Below, piece by piece: positions 13,301-28,300 of a stretch of DNA of 60,000 nt; position 1 is the stretch's first letter, and the number at the start of each line of letters is the position of its first letter. The position numbers were made by a program, and so were the translations under genes. A model generated the notes under the pieces. That model saw nothing but the letters and a program-made list of their open reading frames with translations. It ran no database searches and was not told the origin of the DNA. The DNA comes from Membranipora membranacea (lineage: Eukaryota; Bryozoa; Gymnolaemata; Cheilostomatida; Membraniporidae), in contig OU612066.1 in assembly GCA_914767715.1 (NCBI GenBank), forward strand, positions 2,735,001 through 2,795,000, in the 5' to 3' direction.

Positions 13301-16300
13301 CTCCACAAGTCATTGTCAATGATACAATGAATACTGAGTGCATAGTAAATTGCTATGCTTACGTTACACGATATTGGCTACTATCCAACTATTGATTATC
13401 CAGCATCTGCTATCAAGGGCAAGGTTGACATAATTAAATTTAGGTTTTTTTATGGATAAAAAAGAAACCGGTCATTTGAGCAACTAACATATTGATCGTA
13501 AAAATAAATTACGATTTTTAAAAGCTGAAATCTCTATAGAAATAAATTGGTATGTGGGCTGAAAAAATGGTTTCGAATCACTCAAAAATATTGGGATGAA
13601 TGTTGGGCGATATTTTGAACCAAATTCTCAAGTTTCAACACTAAGATTATAACTGTCATCAAATTCAACAATGAACTGCTAAATAAGAAGAATGACAATT
13701 ATGCCTTTAGGCATTATTGTGGTGAATTAGACAATGTCATAGTGACACAAAGTCAGCAAATTTAAATTTCGGTACTCCGTTGCAAAGCTGCCGTGTTCTG
13801 GTACTATTGGAAAATTTAGCTGTTTAACTTAGCCAACCTTCCCTTAGAAACTCGAGTTTTTAATAATTTAGTTATTGGCAGCTGCCGATGGCATGTAAGT
13901 TATTCAAGGCCTGTCATGTTCATAAAAATAAATTGTAATGAAATGTATTTAAATTCTTCTATAGGTACAGGAAACAGTATGACTATCTGCAATACTTCTT
14001 CAAACAGATCAAAATGCTTCCTAGCATTTTCTTTGACACACTGAACATAAGAGACTTCATAGACCTTTTGAAAGAATTGAAACCACTTGCAAAGGAGGAA
14101 AATATTCCGCTAAACTTAGTCATTAAGTGTACTGCAGACAAGATGGGAGAAATTGAGAATGTAAGTACTGTTCTCATAATTTTTTCTTCTCTTTTTGAGT
14201 ATTTTTTTAGCTATGAGTAAGAAAATGTGCATTGCTTTCCCTTCTGTCAGGCCAAGGTAAATTCAGCCTAAATATAATATCTTCTGAATGAATCGAAAAC
14301 AGCCTGGGAAGAAATTGCTTTTGTTCATGTATTTTGATGTTGGTTGTCTTCTCTAATGGACAGTCAATCAAAATCGTGTTCATTGAAAATAATTTTCAAT
14401 ATAAATGATATCTAAGACCAAATCCAGGATTCAAGCCTTTACCTTCAAATGTGCCAAAATAGTTAATTTAATATAGTTGTATTAAATAGTTAATTTAATA
14501 CTAGTGCATAGACGCTATATATGAGATATTAAGTGGTTGTCTAGACTGAAAATCTCATGGTTATTATGTTTCTATAATATTTCTGGACTGTAAGAAAGCG
14601 TTTGTTTATGTCGATCACTCTATACATCTTAACAAATTTTTTAGATGTGGAATTACTGGATCTTCCAATAAACCGCTAGCTTCATTTTTAAATGACAGGG
14701 AACAGTATATTTCACTCAACCAGTTAAACTCCACATGCCACCCATTCGGTGTCCCTCAAGGCTCAATCATTGCCCTTATATTGTTTTTTATATTCATCAA
14801 TGATCTTTTGAACTTACCTCTTTTCTCTACTGTCAATACTTACGCCGATGATACTACTTTTGAGGCAGAAAGCCAATATTTTTGTTCGCGTCACGCAATG
14901 ATCAAGGTTATGTCACTGTTATAAAAAAATCAGCAAGCTGGTCAAATGACTAACATTAAAACAAAAATGGCATATTTTAGTTTACGAAATAAACATCCAT
15001 TTTTATTTTCATGGTATAACAAGTAGCAATAAAATGGTCCTGTTCTGACTCCTGAGATCTCATGCTTCTTTGTTTCTTTTCTTTTGTAGGACAAAAGACA
15101 CCAGCTAAGCGAGGCTCTATTTGATTATCTGGGTAGAGTGAGAAAGGAATCAGTGTGAGTGAATATTTTAGCTATATTTTAATATTTGATACGTTATGGT
15201 GTGCTCCTAAATTTGCATGTTATAAACAAACATTAAATTAGAAAAATTCAATGATTTCAATTTTTAAACCCTCTTCCACCATTTTGTTTTAGTAGCAGGA
15301 ATTCTCAATATGATTGGCCAAGTTTTAAAACTCTCTAATTAATATGTCATTGGAGAAAGTTGATGTATAAAGGTGTTTGTTTCTAGATTTGAAGCAGTTA
15401 TCCTTTGTTTACACCTAAATACCTAAAACAGTCATCTCAATTACAAAAACAACATTATTGGTTTCAAAAAAGAAAAAAAGTGCAATTTCTATAAGATTAT
15501 AAACAAAGCATGGCTTGCCAATTTATTCCATTTTTATGCATGCATTAGGGTTAAGGAGCTGCTGATCTCCCAGAGCTTATACATTGCATTTTCATTGTTG
15601 ATTATGTCGCCAATCTGTGAAGTCAAATCCCAAGTGGATTCATATTTAGTGGTGCCAGGGTTGTCTGCTACTTTAAGTCAGCGGTCTGTGTGTTTTCACT
15701 TGCACAAGAAACCACGCAGCAGATACAGTGTTGGTGGAATATGTTGATAAGAGTGTGGTGTTGAAATTGGTTGCTGACAGAATGCATACTCCTCCGCCAA
15801 TTCTGTTCTTTCTATTTGAGAAGTGACTATCAAACCAATTTATTTTAATGAATTGCTGTTCATGAACATCCAGCCAAGTTGCTGTTTGCGAAGAAACAGA
15901 AGATTGGGCTGCCCCTAAAGAGGGACGCAAGGTGCCCTAAATCCTCATACTGAGAATGTGATACATCCTAGAAAACTAGAATGCATCCTAGAGGTGAGGC
16001 CATGGTGGGCCTCCTAATCTTGGGTGTGCAGCGAGCTGCCAAAACTGAACTGGCACTAATCGGCCATTGGCAGTGACACTTTGATCTTAGCCAATAGGCC
16101 GAGAAGCGATCCATTCAGCCAAGTTTCTGTAAGACATATAATGTTTGGTTGGTGTATCTCGAAGTAAGGTCCAAGCTCTGCTAATTTCAAGGTGTTTAAC
16201 GCCCTACAATTGGTGTAGAAAATTGTAGGTAGGAATATAGGGTGAGCAGTATTTCGGTGTGGAGATTGGCACTAGATTAGAAGGCTTTCCTTTGTTGTTG

Positions 16301-19300
16301 TTGACACTAATTGTAATCCTCTGTTTTGTCTTTATGCGACTTCCTGCTCTTGTGCCTCGTTCAGGACGCTTGGAGGCTAATTGTCCATTTATAGGCTTAG
16401 CAAGTTGGTTAAATAGCTCATGATCCACAATGTACCTCGTATATCAATAGACTCAGATTTATATTGTATCCTCTCTGCTGTAAGACATCCATTCTTGCAA
16501 CATGGATAGTTGCGATCAGCACCTCGAATTAAGTATAACTAGCAAGTTTTGAGTCTTATCCTCTGCCGTAACTTATCAAAATTGACAGAACTCTAAAATG
16601 GTGCAGCTGCACACAACAAGCGCTACCCAACGCATGGTGACATTTCATACACAATACAGCCGTGCCATTATGACTGACATCTGTGGATGAGTTGCTTTTT
16701 GTCCTGGTGTTACATTCAGCCTTTTGTTGTGCTTTTGGTGTGATTTTCAGAGCTGGGATAAATCACAATTGAGTTAAGTCAGAAGAGAGACTCGAGTTTA
16801 GTTTTTATCTTGTGACTTGACTTGATTCAGCTGAATATGAGCTCTGACGTGAATTGGTCCAGCTGCTTCAACATCGCGAATTTCAAAATGAATCCCAGTT
16901 TCATACTGTCAACACCACTGGCATGATTTGTATTTTGTTTATTAGCGTTTTTGTGTGGTATTAAATTAACCAACCAGGTAAAGTAATAATGTTAGAAAGG
17001 TTTTATCGTTGTTTATACAATGACAGTTTGCTAGCTTGTGCATAGAAGCTCATGTCTGCCAAAAAATCTGAAATTCATTTAAGTTTGAGACACAAATTGC
17101 ACTCTGTTTCAATATGGATACTGGCCGAGGGCAACATGGCGGGTGCAAGACTCTGGGGGACTCAAACTAGTATATCACAAATTAGGTGCGCCTAAATGTA
17201 TGTAGATTCAAATTGATTTCAAAATATTTGCCAGTGAAAGAGTTTATATTCAGTAAAATACGAAAATAAAGATTACATATTGCAAGTGACTTGACTTTGA
17301 CTGTGAGTCATGTAAAGCTAGCTTTCTCATGATTTATCATGACTTGACCTGACTTGTCTCAATGAATTGACTCTGGTTAAACGAAACATGCTGCTGTCTT
17401 CTCAATATTCAAGGATTATCTGATGGGGCTTACATATTCATTACTTAAAACCAGTAATCTTGATAGTGATATATCAAGATAGTGATGGAGGTTAGGTCAC
17501 TACATTTGCTCAAAGTGAAAACTCTGAAATGGTATAAAAGAATCCTAATTACAACTTAAAACAAAATCTCATCGTATATTTTTATAAAGCAAATCTGTAG
17601 CTTTTTTCCTGATTTGAATTTCAAGTTAATAAATATCCCGACATAATTTTTTTTTTCAGACTATGGCATCCTGACAGATATACTCTGGAGAACCTCTCCC
17701 TCCTCATTCACTCTCACCTGAGACCAGCTGATGACAGACCAGACTGGAAGGGTGTCCATCCATCTATCCACAGTTATCTGTTTGTCATTGAAAACAGTAA
17801 GAACATCACTGAAGAGACTATTGTCGGAGAATGCAAAGATTTTATTGGAACCTGCAAACAACTGACTCAGAAACGAAGAGCAAACGAATCAGTGCCTGTT
17901 TCTTTAGGAGAATTTCAGGTAAAAGATCAAAGATAGCGCAATATTTCTTTTACATTCATTTTGATGCCCAGATGCCGTGAAATCTTCATTCTAATTTGCT
18001 TTGCAAGTATAATACTAGACTTTGATTTTACAATCACTCATACATACCCATAACCTTAAACAAGAACTTGTATCCCACATGAATGGTTGGAGCCAAGTCA
18101 TGATTCAATTACTTTATAATTAGGTTAAATGAAAAAACTGTAAATACCATTGTAATTGTTTGAATAACTTGTCACCTTTTTCGCATAATTTTTCCAATTT
18201 TTCTGCCAAATTATCATCGCTTTCTAATGGGTGGTGAATTAGAGTGACTGACTGAAGGCCAAGCACTTTTCAATCAGGTTATTGCCTTTGCGCTGTTCAA
18301 GTTTGAGAATATTTTGACTCAAGCTTTATTTGTAACCACCCTGCTTTACAATTGGTACAGTGATAGTGAACTTTCTCTTCTCAAACTGAATGTTAAATAG
18401 CAGGCCGAAAGCCAAACTTTAATGTATTGTACTGACTCATTTTTATTTCAGGTTTGGAACGAAATTCTGGGATATGAGGTACAAGTGCCCTTCGTAAAGC
18501 AGTGGTGGACACAATCATGCCTGCCGCTCTTCTATGCCCGGGTAGAATCTGTAAGTTCATACACACATATGAATGACCGACTTCCCAATCAAAAATATTC
18601 TTATTAATAGTTGACAATGAAACCTATCTAGATTGTCTTGACTGTAATATCCTACCTCATCAGTCATATGTCAGTGCCTCATAGTCTGACAGTCTGCTAG
18701 ACCTCCCTCCCTGTCCAACCAAGCTACTAAAATTATCAAGCATTAAAATTGACCATTTTGAACTACAGATGGTTCCTGACGAATTGACAAAGCTGTTCAA
18801 ATTCTATGGAAAAGAACAACTCACAACTGCAATGCGCGATTGCTTGGTCTCTATTCTTACCTCAAACAGTGACAACATAGTAAAAATGGTGAGATTTACC
18901 TCAGCTATTTCTTCTTCACTATTAATGCAAATTGATGTGTAGTGTATTGTGTTTTTGTTGAGAAATCCGAGCAGGCAAAGGCATAAGGAATGATGCTGAT
19001 TAGGGCTGATTTGAGGAGTGACAGAGAAATGGCCTAAGAACAACCAAATAAGTAGTGCTGGTAATTACTTATATTCTGTGATTGCATTCACTGCTCGCTC
19101 GCAAACTTATCTGCAAGAGAAGTACAGGTAGAGGTCTGATGGGAAAACTTTAGGTTTTTTTCTTGATAAAACAGGGCTCAGGTGTCACATAACATAACAT
19201 AACATAAAAAAATTCCATGTTAAAGGGTCTGATGACAAGTTGACAGCAGCAACGTACACTTAACTATTTTGTTTCGTCCAGTAAATACTTTTGAGTTCAG

Positions 19301-22300
19301 GTTTTTGTTGCTATTGGTCCCTTTACTTCATTTAATGTTCAGTCTATTTTTACTTTTTGAAGAGTTTGCTTGAATCAATATGATCCTTTCTTTTTGAAGA
19401 GCATGGAGCAATGTAAAAACCTTGCTGATGGTAAACTTGCCAAACTGCTGGAGGCAATACTGGTGAAGCTCACAGAAGCAGACACAATTCTTCATCCTTA
19501 TGAGTTTGTGACAAAGTTGCTGTCCTGGCCAACGTTTACATCTGCATGGGAGCGTGTTGGTAAGATCCATGTTATGATCGGCTGTGAAGAATCTCTAAAA
19601 TTATGATAAATATTGTTGAGCATTTACACAAAATCATAAAAAAAACATTACAAAACTTGTAATGTGTTACGTAAAGATTGTAATGTGTTTGAGAAAGGTG
19701 GACTATGGCTTTTCATCTCAGCTATGTTCTAGCTAGAGCACCGTTTTCATGATCATTTATTGATGGTGGTATATCAAATTCAATCAAAGTGTTTTAGGGT
19801 ACGAATGTTGCATTCAAGATTATCATTCATTGTGTGATAGAATTGCCAATGGGAGAGAACTCAACCGGCCACCAACTAAAGAACTGTTGCTCAGTGGAAG
19901 ACAATTTTGTGAATGCAAAACAATTTTGTTAACTTTTTAGGATAATTCACTCTCTCGAAAATTATTATGCTGTGGTCATAAGTAGACTAAATCATTTCCA
20001 CGCACTCTTAATTTTTACGTCAATGTTATGAAAATAAGCCGATTTTGTAATGTGATGTTTTAGAGTTGGGCGAGTAGGGGGGTTGTAGATCTCATCCACT
20101 GAACTCCATGTTGGAACGGAATTACAACTCCTTAACTATATTACAAAATTTATTGATAATGTAGGTTTATTTTCCTCCAATTCACTGAGATTGAGCACAA
20201 TGATTAATTTATATTATTTTACTGCTCATGATTATTAAAGTAAAGGAGAATGAAAAAATTATGCTAAACAACACATACAAACATCATCGCTGGCATAAAA
20301 GCAATTTTTAATTACAATGCGTTCACTCAGATATGTGATTGGAAGTATGTGAGTAGTTGTTACTGACCTGTGTAATAATCAAATTCAACGGTCTCATCAA
20401 CTTGTATTTTATGCCTATGTATTTTATTTTATGCCGAAAACGGCAAGGAGCCAAAGCTTTATAAATGATGATCATAAATGAATGTCTTCTGTAGAAACCC
20501 CTGCTCGGTGTGTTTTATTATGATTGATATTCAATACTTTTAAGATTAAATAATTAAGACAAGGTCCAGTTAAATATAATCTATACTCTTCTAAGTGTAA
20601 AGTAAAAGCACTGTTTCAGTGGATGGCACTAAGCTCTACAGCAGCCAGAATGAATCACTTCATTTGTTTGTAGGTAATACTGAAACTGAATGGTCCCGCA
20701 GTGGCCTCTGCCTCACTGTTCATAGCAAGGAAGCACTGAGGAGATGCTGTAACGCTGTCAATTCTTTAAGCGACAAAATTGACCAAGGTTATATAAACTA
20801 CGCAAACATGCACAGTTTAGATCAGGAAGCTTACAGAGCCCTGTGCAAGACGATGGAATATAGCTCAAATATATTCGACAAGTGGCGTAGCAGTATCGAA
20901 CGCTATGACAAACTTAAGTCTGACATCAAACTGTTATGGACAGAAACAAAAGCTGTGCTCAAAGGTTGGTGATGGCTATTATAGTATGTTCTGCTGTTCG
21001 CTGACTGTATTTGAGTGACACCAACAAAATAACTTCAGAATATATATTATATTATAGTATAAATTATTTTTATGATCTAAATTTTCTTTGTACAATTTTT
21101 GCTCGAAGCTTACCAGCTTCTTTGAATAAAAAGAAACTCTAACAATTTCCTGGTCAAATATCCTCAGAAATATTTGCCATTGCCTCACGCTGAAAAAACA
21201 ATTAGGACCTAATAATTGTACTGTATGTATATAATGAATTTCTTGCAATGTAACTCAATTGTAATTATTAACAGCTTCAGCAAACCTAAAAATAAATGAA
21301 TATACTACTGCTGACATAAAATCAACAACTACAACTGATTTATTGCCATATGCTTTGCAGAGGAAGAATCCTGCAGAATAAGGATTTGGCTTGAGCGAGA
21401 AGATGGGAGTATGTTGATACGCGATCTGATTAACTCTGTCAACTGGAAACCACTCGAGGAGAATGTGATACCTGATGGAATGAATGATATACTTGGTGAA
21501 TTCTGCGACATGCAAAAGAACCAAATCTTTCAAGGAAGATTTAAGAGCGGACTTCAAGGGAAAAAGGATTTGAGCTGGAATGAGTTGTTGCAGATTTACA
21601 ATATCTCACAAGAGAGTTATGCAGAAACAAAGGCACACTTATTCAGGGGTGGGTCACAAACACAATAAATAAACAACAAAATCAACAGGAACTATCGCAG
21701 ATGCTTTTGGAAATTGCAATCAAATGTGGCTAATGTTCATCTTTTATCATAAGTTGCAATTAATTATTAATTGAGTTGAACCTGGCAACCTATGTTTTGA
21801 GTTTTAATATTTTGAATTTCAGATGAGGTGCATTACTGATGCTGACCACCCCGCCCGCCAGCCCGCCCGCCTGCCAACCCATCCATCCATCTATCAGTTC
21901 AAATATGTGTGTTGACCTTGTGGATGCAGTGTCCTCTTTACAATCATATATCTCCAGAGCAACTCATTCATTCAACTCATTCATCCTATAAGTTCCAATA
22001 ACAAAGCTCAGCAAGTGTCAAAAAAGCAGCGAAAATCAGATTTTGAACAATCTTAATATTAACAACCTTTAAACTGACTCCATAGGAAACCTCCCCTCTG
22101 GCAATAACCTTTAAAAAAAACACAATAACCTTTGAAAAAAAACAAATGCCAGCCTTGATTTGCAGACCATATTTATACATATTACAAAATACTGTCTGAA
22201 GAAATATTGAATTAAAATATAGGAACAACTATTTGCAGGTGTTATTCTTAAGTGCCGCTTGTTGTATTCAGCTAGTTTGTACTTGATAGTTCAAAGCACA

Positions 22301-25300
22301 AGCACATCATTAACCATAGCCGTGCCATACCCTTCATAAAAAGAATTGTAATGAATCTTATTTCTAGGTGTTGCTAATGTTGCACTGCTGGAAAGCCTAA
22401 AGCAGGATTACTATGAAGGCGACACACGAACAATGATTCTTCAGCTGAAAAAGATGATTGAGAAAGAAGTCAATGCAAGTAAAGTTCAAATGTGGCTAGA
22501 TGAGGCGGAAAAGGTCATGCGGTGGAGAGAAGGTTGTGACCTGATGATAAAAATGTGTGAGCTATACCAAATACCAATGAATAAGCAGCAAGATATCACT
22601 TATGGGGTAAGCGCCATTCTGCATTATCTAGAAAAATGTTTTATCATCATAACTATTCATTATTTTGTTGTTGGACCCAGAAAATTTGTGAGGAACAGAA
22701 AAAGTAGATAATTCACTGTTAATACATTGGGAACTCTCAGCTACATCGGCTTTTTTTTTTCTCCATGCCATCAAGTGGTGTAAATCTGTGCATATTTACT
22801 TATGAGTTGAGTGAGTGAATGAAAAGAAATACTCAAATTTATTTTACCTGAGGGCGTTTGAATCCATAACATTATTTTTTGTTGACTTTCCTTTTTTCTG
22901 GCAGTGAAATTACTCGCTCATTGTGCAAGATTTTGTAAGGTATATTCATGGACTTAATATACTCTATACCCTAGTCTATGGGTATATTATTAACATTGCG
23001 AACTGCATTAAAAGATTCAAGTAGAAACTACTGTCAAACCCAATCCAACCCATCTAAATAGAAGTGAAAGATATGAGGATGGTGCCACTTAAAGTCAAAT
23101 GGATAGGCATACATTGTAATATGTTAGGCCAAGTAAGGGAAGAAGCCCATGTATATGATCAGGGAGTATTATGTAATCTATGATTAAATATAATTACCCC
23201 TATACCAATTTCCTCAGGTCAGATTACAAGCTTCCAATGATAAGCTTCACTGAACACATTCACAGTCTCTACATTATTTGTCTGTTCATAGACGAAACTC
23301 ATACTCAAATCTTATTTATAGGATGATGAGCTCAAATTATGTGGATTGCGTGATCATTGGAGTTCATGTCTTTACAAAGAACTAGCGATGAAAGACAATC
23401 AGCTGGATACTGTAAGGGCTTTCCTTGAGGCTAAACCATTTGTTGATTGGGTGCGAGCTGAAATATCGAGTAAGTATTTTTTTTCTTAACCAAAAGTAAA
23501 TTTTGAAAGCTCAAATATCAATTGCAAGTTATTTATTGAGAAAAGTTTGGGTTGGGGGGGGGGGGGAGGTAGTGGTATGAGACAATGCTATCCGCTGAAC
23601 AGATGATTGACATCAACAAATCCAGGTGGCTCCTGGCGTCCCCTGGGAAATTTTTATATTATCTATGGTAGAACACTTCCTTGATGATAGTAAGATTAAT
23701 ATGTCTCATACTCTGTCCAGTTTGGAGGTTTGTGTGATTTGTGCAAGGTTTTGAATTTGCAGTGATTTGTGTCAGCCAAAGTTGTGTTTGGTTTGTTGCT
23801 AGAGAAAAGCCCATTTAAAAGAGTTTTAAGATGTGCTTGGAAATTCTGTTGCACACGATTCAGAAGGAATTGATAAGCATTATCAAGCTTTTTGTCATTT
23901 CCCGTTTGCACAATGGTTAATCAAAGCGTATCATAAGTAATAAATTCCAACAAAATTTTGTGTAGCAATAACAAGAGTCCTTTGGACAACTTGTTTGAAA
24001 TAATGCAAAATTTAAGCAAAGGTCATCTACATCTACTGGTGTGCATATCATGAAAATCCACTAAATGAAGATCGGAAACATCAAAGTTTTGCTACATCGG
24101 ATCAGCTTCAAAGAAGCCCAAAATCAACCCTCTTCAAACACCAAAAGCTCTTTAATAAGGAGCTGAAATTGACCCTCTTGGCATTTTCTCCAAATATAAA
24201 CAGCTTTAGTGTTAGGGATTTCAGACCAGAACCTGGTAATTTTCATAAATATTGAACTGTGTGAAACCAGCCTTGTAATGCTGTCAATATCCTTCTTTTT
24301 TTGGTGATGAACTCAATTTTGTGATGGCACAAAGTGTCTTGGATTACTTACGTGGTTCATGATTTTTACAAGTGCGGTTTGAATGGTAGTCTTCAATATT
24401 AAATGTATGTATGACATCTTAACGCAAGTCTTGCAGGCGAGCGTCACGGAGGCCCGACTTTGATATGTCGTTTCTCCAGTCCCCATTATCTAATTGAGCT
24501 ATTCCTGATGATTCTTAGCTTCCAAGCACTTTATAGGAAACCTTTAGAGATTTTGGCTCAATTAACTTTGATCCGTTCCAAATCATTGTTTAACATATCA
24601 CATAATATCATTGAATTTAGAAATCTAGGCATATATTACTTTAACGTGAAGTAAAACCTCGCTTCAGGCTCATGCATACACATCAGGCAGACCATGTTGA
24701 ACTCACTGTTTCAGTCAATTTAGACACACTTGTTAATAGTACATCTTAAACATTTATGCAAATTTTTCAAGATGACAAACTTTTTATCAACAATTTTTAG
24801 AAAGAAGCTCCTTAGTAAAGAAGTGCAGAAGGGCCTGGGTGCAAGAACGGATTTTTAGAAATATATGCATTACAGAGCTGTTAACATTCTGATGCAGGAT
24901 AGCGTTCAAATGCTACAATATTTGTAGCCTCATATGTCTCTATCTTAGTAACTACGCACACAATAATGAGCTCTAACTAACCATATTATTATGAGGTGCT
25001 AAATTTAAGAATTTTCACAATTCTGTTCTCTGTTAGAAAAGGACATTGGAGACTTTGTGGAACTACTTAGCGGAAGTGCTGGCCGCTCTGTCATCCCTGC
25101 TGAGTTGATATCAGACCTGCAACGTGCTCTCAATGATTACTCACCACTGATATACGACCTAATATCAGACACAGCAGCCTCTGAAAGGGATGTCACTGTA
25201 CTTATCAAGTACTGTTCAACGGTTTGGGAGTGCCTTGATAGAAACACCAATCTACCGCATCAGCTGGTGAGTGGATAATACACCCTTATCAAATGTAATG

Positions 25301-28300
25301 ATATGTGAACAGTGTGATAAAAATACCCTTCATTGCTGAGTTTGGTTCTATCACTCTTTCATCACTGTTTTAAAGGAATGTGCTGTGAAAATGAACATTT
25401 CTTATTCCTTATCCACGCATGTTGGATTTTGCTTCTCAATATTGAGGAGAGAGGCCTGAAAGCAGCTGTACATAAGCTTGAAAGGACGTATTGAGATTAT
25501 TGGCTGGTCACCTACCAACTACTAACAATTTGTAAAACTACAGAATTGCCAATATGTTCTTAGTTGGGATCAAAAAGCAATTTCCCTTTATCTTTTCTTA
25601 TTCAGTGAATTGTTTGTTTTCAAACTTTTCATTTTTTAATGCTTTGGGCATCCTGTTTCTCATCTGTCTTAATCATTGTCGATGACATTCATAGGCGTAA
25701 GCTACACTGCTGTTGGGCCTCTGTCTTTGTCCTAGCAGTCAATTAAAATACACCAATTTTAAAGTCAGCACATTTACATATGGATTTTGAAGTTGGCCTC
25801 TATTGAGCTGTGTTGTCACCTCTTGGCTCGCCCTACAAAGTATACATCTATTCCCATGGCAGAGCTGAGCTAAAGCTTCAGAGAAAAACTGTCTCCACCA
25901 AGACTTGAACCTGGGCCAGTTCTATTAGAGTCCTAGCTATGATGTCAAAAGTGGCCTTATCAATTTAAACGAAACATTATTACGCAATTGGCACTAAGAT
26001 GGAGCATATATATGGAATCAGATATGGTTGATCAACCAACCTGGTTCATCCTCAACGTCTTGAAACTTCACTTGACTGACTTGCCTTCATCTTTAGTGAA
26101 GCAATGCTTATCAGTAACTGCGTGATGATCATGGGGTCCTTCTAGTGTCCCAAAATTTGATTTAGCATATTTTGACTTATGTATAATATACTTGACAGCA
26201 TCAAGTTGTGACCAGGCTTCAAGATATAAAGGATGCCACTTCTTTATTTGGGGACATGGAACTGGCAGCAACCACAAGTGTCGTGGGTTCTATCAATCGC
26301 TCAGGAATGTACACAATTGGAAAGAGTGACGATTCCAGCACTTCGAATCAGGTAGCTTGAATTTGGTGCTTAGATGCTTAGAAAATCTAGATTTCTTAAC
26401 TACCTTTTTTTTAGCTCTCAGTTATCCAACCAGAAATAGCGGCAACTTTGTGAACTTGTCTGCTTGCTTTGATATGCGGTTACTGAATGAACTCTCTTTA
26501 TCATCTGTGACAATTCCTATCACACCGTGACTTCCAAAGCAACGAAAACATGAATTTTGACAGTATTAGCAAAATAACAGCCCTCACTATTTTGATATTA
26601 TTATCATATTCATGATCTTATGAATGACACAATGACACTGTTTGAATGACTTTATATAATAGAAATTTGATGGTGTAATAAATCTCACTTATAACGATGG
26701 AGCAAAGGCTAAAAAGTCAATGACCCACAGTGATTTGAGAGATCTTCAGAGCAAACTCACTTTGTTTGCCGGAAATGATGGTCAGAGCAAACAGCTTTAT
26801 ACACAATTCAAAGAGGTAGGTTAGTTTGTAGAGGTAGGTTAGTTTGCGTATCCTATTCCCTCTTGGTTATTACCCGCAGAGCATATTTTCCAAATGTGAA
26901 ATGCAAATGCAGTATCAACACACCAATATGATTTATGAACTCTGTAATCATAACTAGGAGCTTTTTGTCACATCACTAGCAAAACATATAGTTATGAACA
27001 GGCATAAAATTGCAAAATTTTTCAAAATTTTTCAGTGTGAGCACCTTCCATATATGCCATGGCCAGCCTCTGATGTTTGAGACAATGAGTTTCCGAGATT
27101 TAAAGTTTGCAGTCATTAGCCTATATCAGCTGTAGATTTAAAAACTGGCACCAAGATATTGCTGTGAAATGTCTGATGGTTCTTAATTGTGAGCTTGAGC
27201 AAATCATTAGGTTTAAAAAACCGGATTAAATAACTTTCAAGAGATTGGATAATTTTATACTATAAGTATAAGCTGAGCCTATTGATCATCCACTTGGGAG
27301 TTCAATCAATGCTATTGATATATAATTCACATGCTGGAATCTTATATATCATCACTCTGTTATGTCAGGTGAAAGATGTTGTTGAACAAATGGCTACTCT
27401 ATATCAGCAGCTTCACGCAGATGGATGTGTTCACTTTGACGACCTTCTCATATTCGTGTACTGTGATCCTGAGCGTAAGTCAGCGATTACCATACGCCTG
27501 CGTAATCTATCAGAGAGACCAATGGAAGGTGATAAAGGTGGATCTATAACTGACCAATGCAAAAGTGTCATAACATTTCTACAGGGCTGCATTGAATCCT
27601 GGCGTACCATAATGGAAATGTATAGAGAGTAAGTGGTGTTTGACAGTTTTGATTTCTCATGTCTCATCAGAATGAGTCGTCACTCTTCCTAATAAATTGT
27701 CTTCGCTCACAGGCTCATAATTGTGTAATTGATGCGGCTATATTACATCAAACTTTTACTAGACATGTCTTTACGGCTTATCTGAGTTAGGTAAATTTTC
27801 CTCTCCTGCTCAAGTAAGAGAAATAGGAGAAGTATACTTCTACAGGTTGAAATGTATGAAGTCATCAGTTCTGCTATTGTACAATTGTGTCATGACAATT
27901 CAAATTCATAGCTATGTTGAGAAATTCAGCCTATATAGTGATATCATTTGTAAAGACATACACACCTACATACACACAATATCAGATCTTCATCAAGCGC
28001 ATCAATCTTGCCCAAAATCACTTTATAGCAGGATGTTGTCTGATATATATTTATTGAAAAGTAAGAATCGGCCTTTCATTAGAATATAATTGTTCCAGGA
28101 AATCAGAGGGCTTGAAGTATTATTACACTGAGCAAATTGTGACACTGCGTAAGAGGCTGGGAGAATTTTTCGAGACGAGAAAACCATCATGCTTGAGAGA
28201 GGTAAGCTGAAGTCATATGGTTGGTTTTACAATCATATTAACTACCGACTGAGTGGCTCACAATGTTTACTTCTAAGTGACTGCTCAATTTTTATTCAGT

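Larger units (their letters stand above)
15155..17659. other. Intron 13 with LINE and U2-headed insertion
   Basis: Holds an interspersed repeat copy (15183-15285), a minus-strand LINE endonuclease region (about 15670-16430) split by a U2-headed insert, and TGACTTGAC-type repeats near 16810 and 17285-17375. Confidence 0.6.

Noticed and set aside
16076-16110. Functional U2 snRNA gene
   Set aside because: Only the first 30-odd nt match; the Sm site and later stem-loops are absent.
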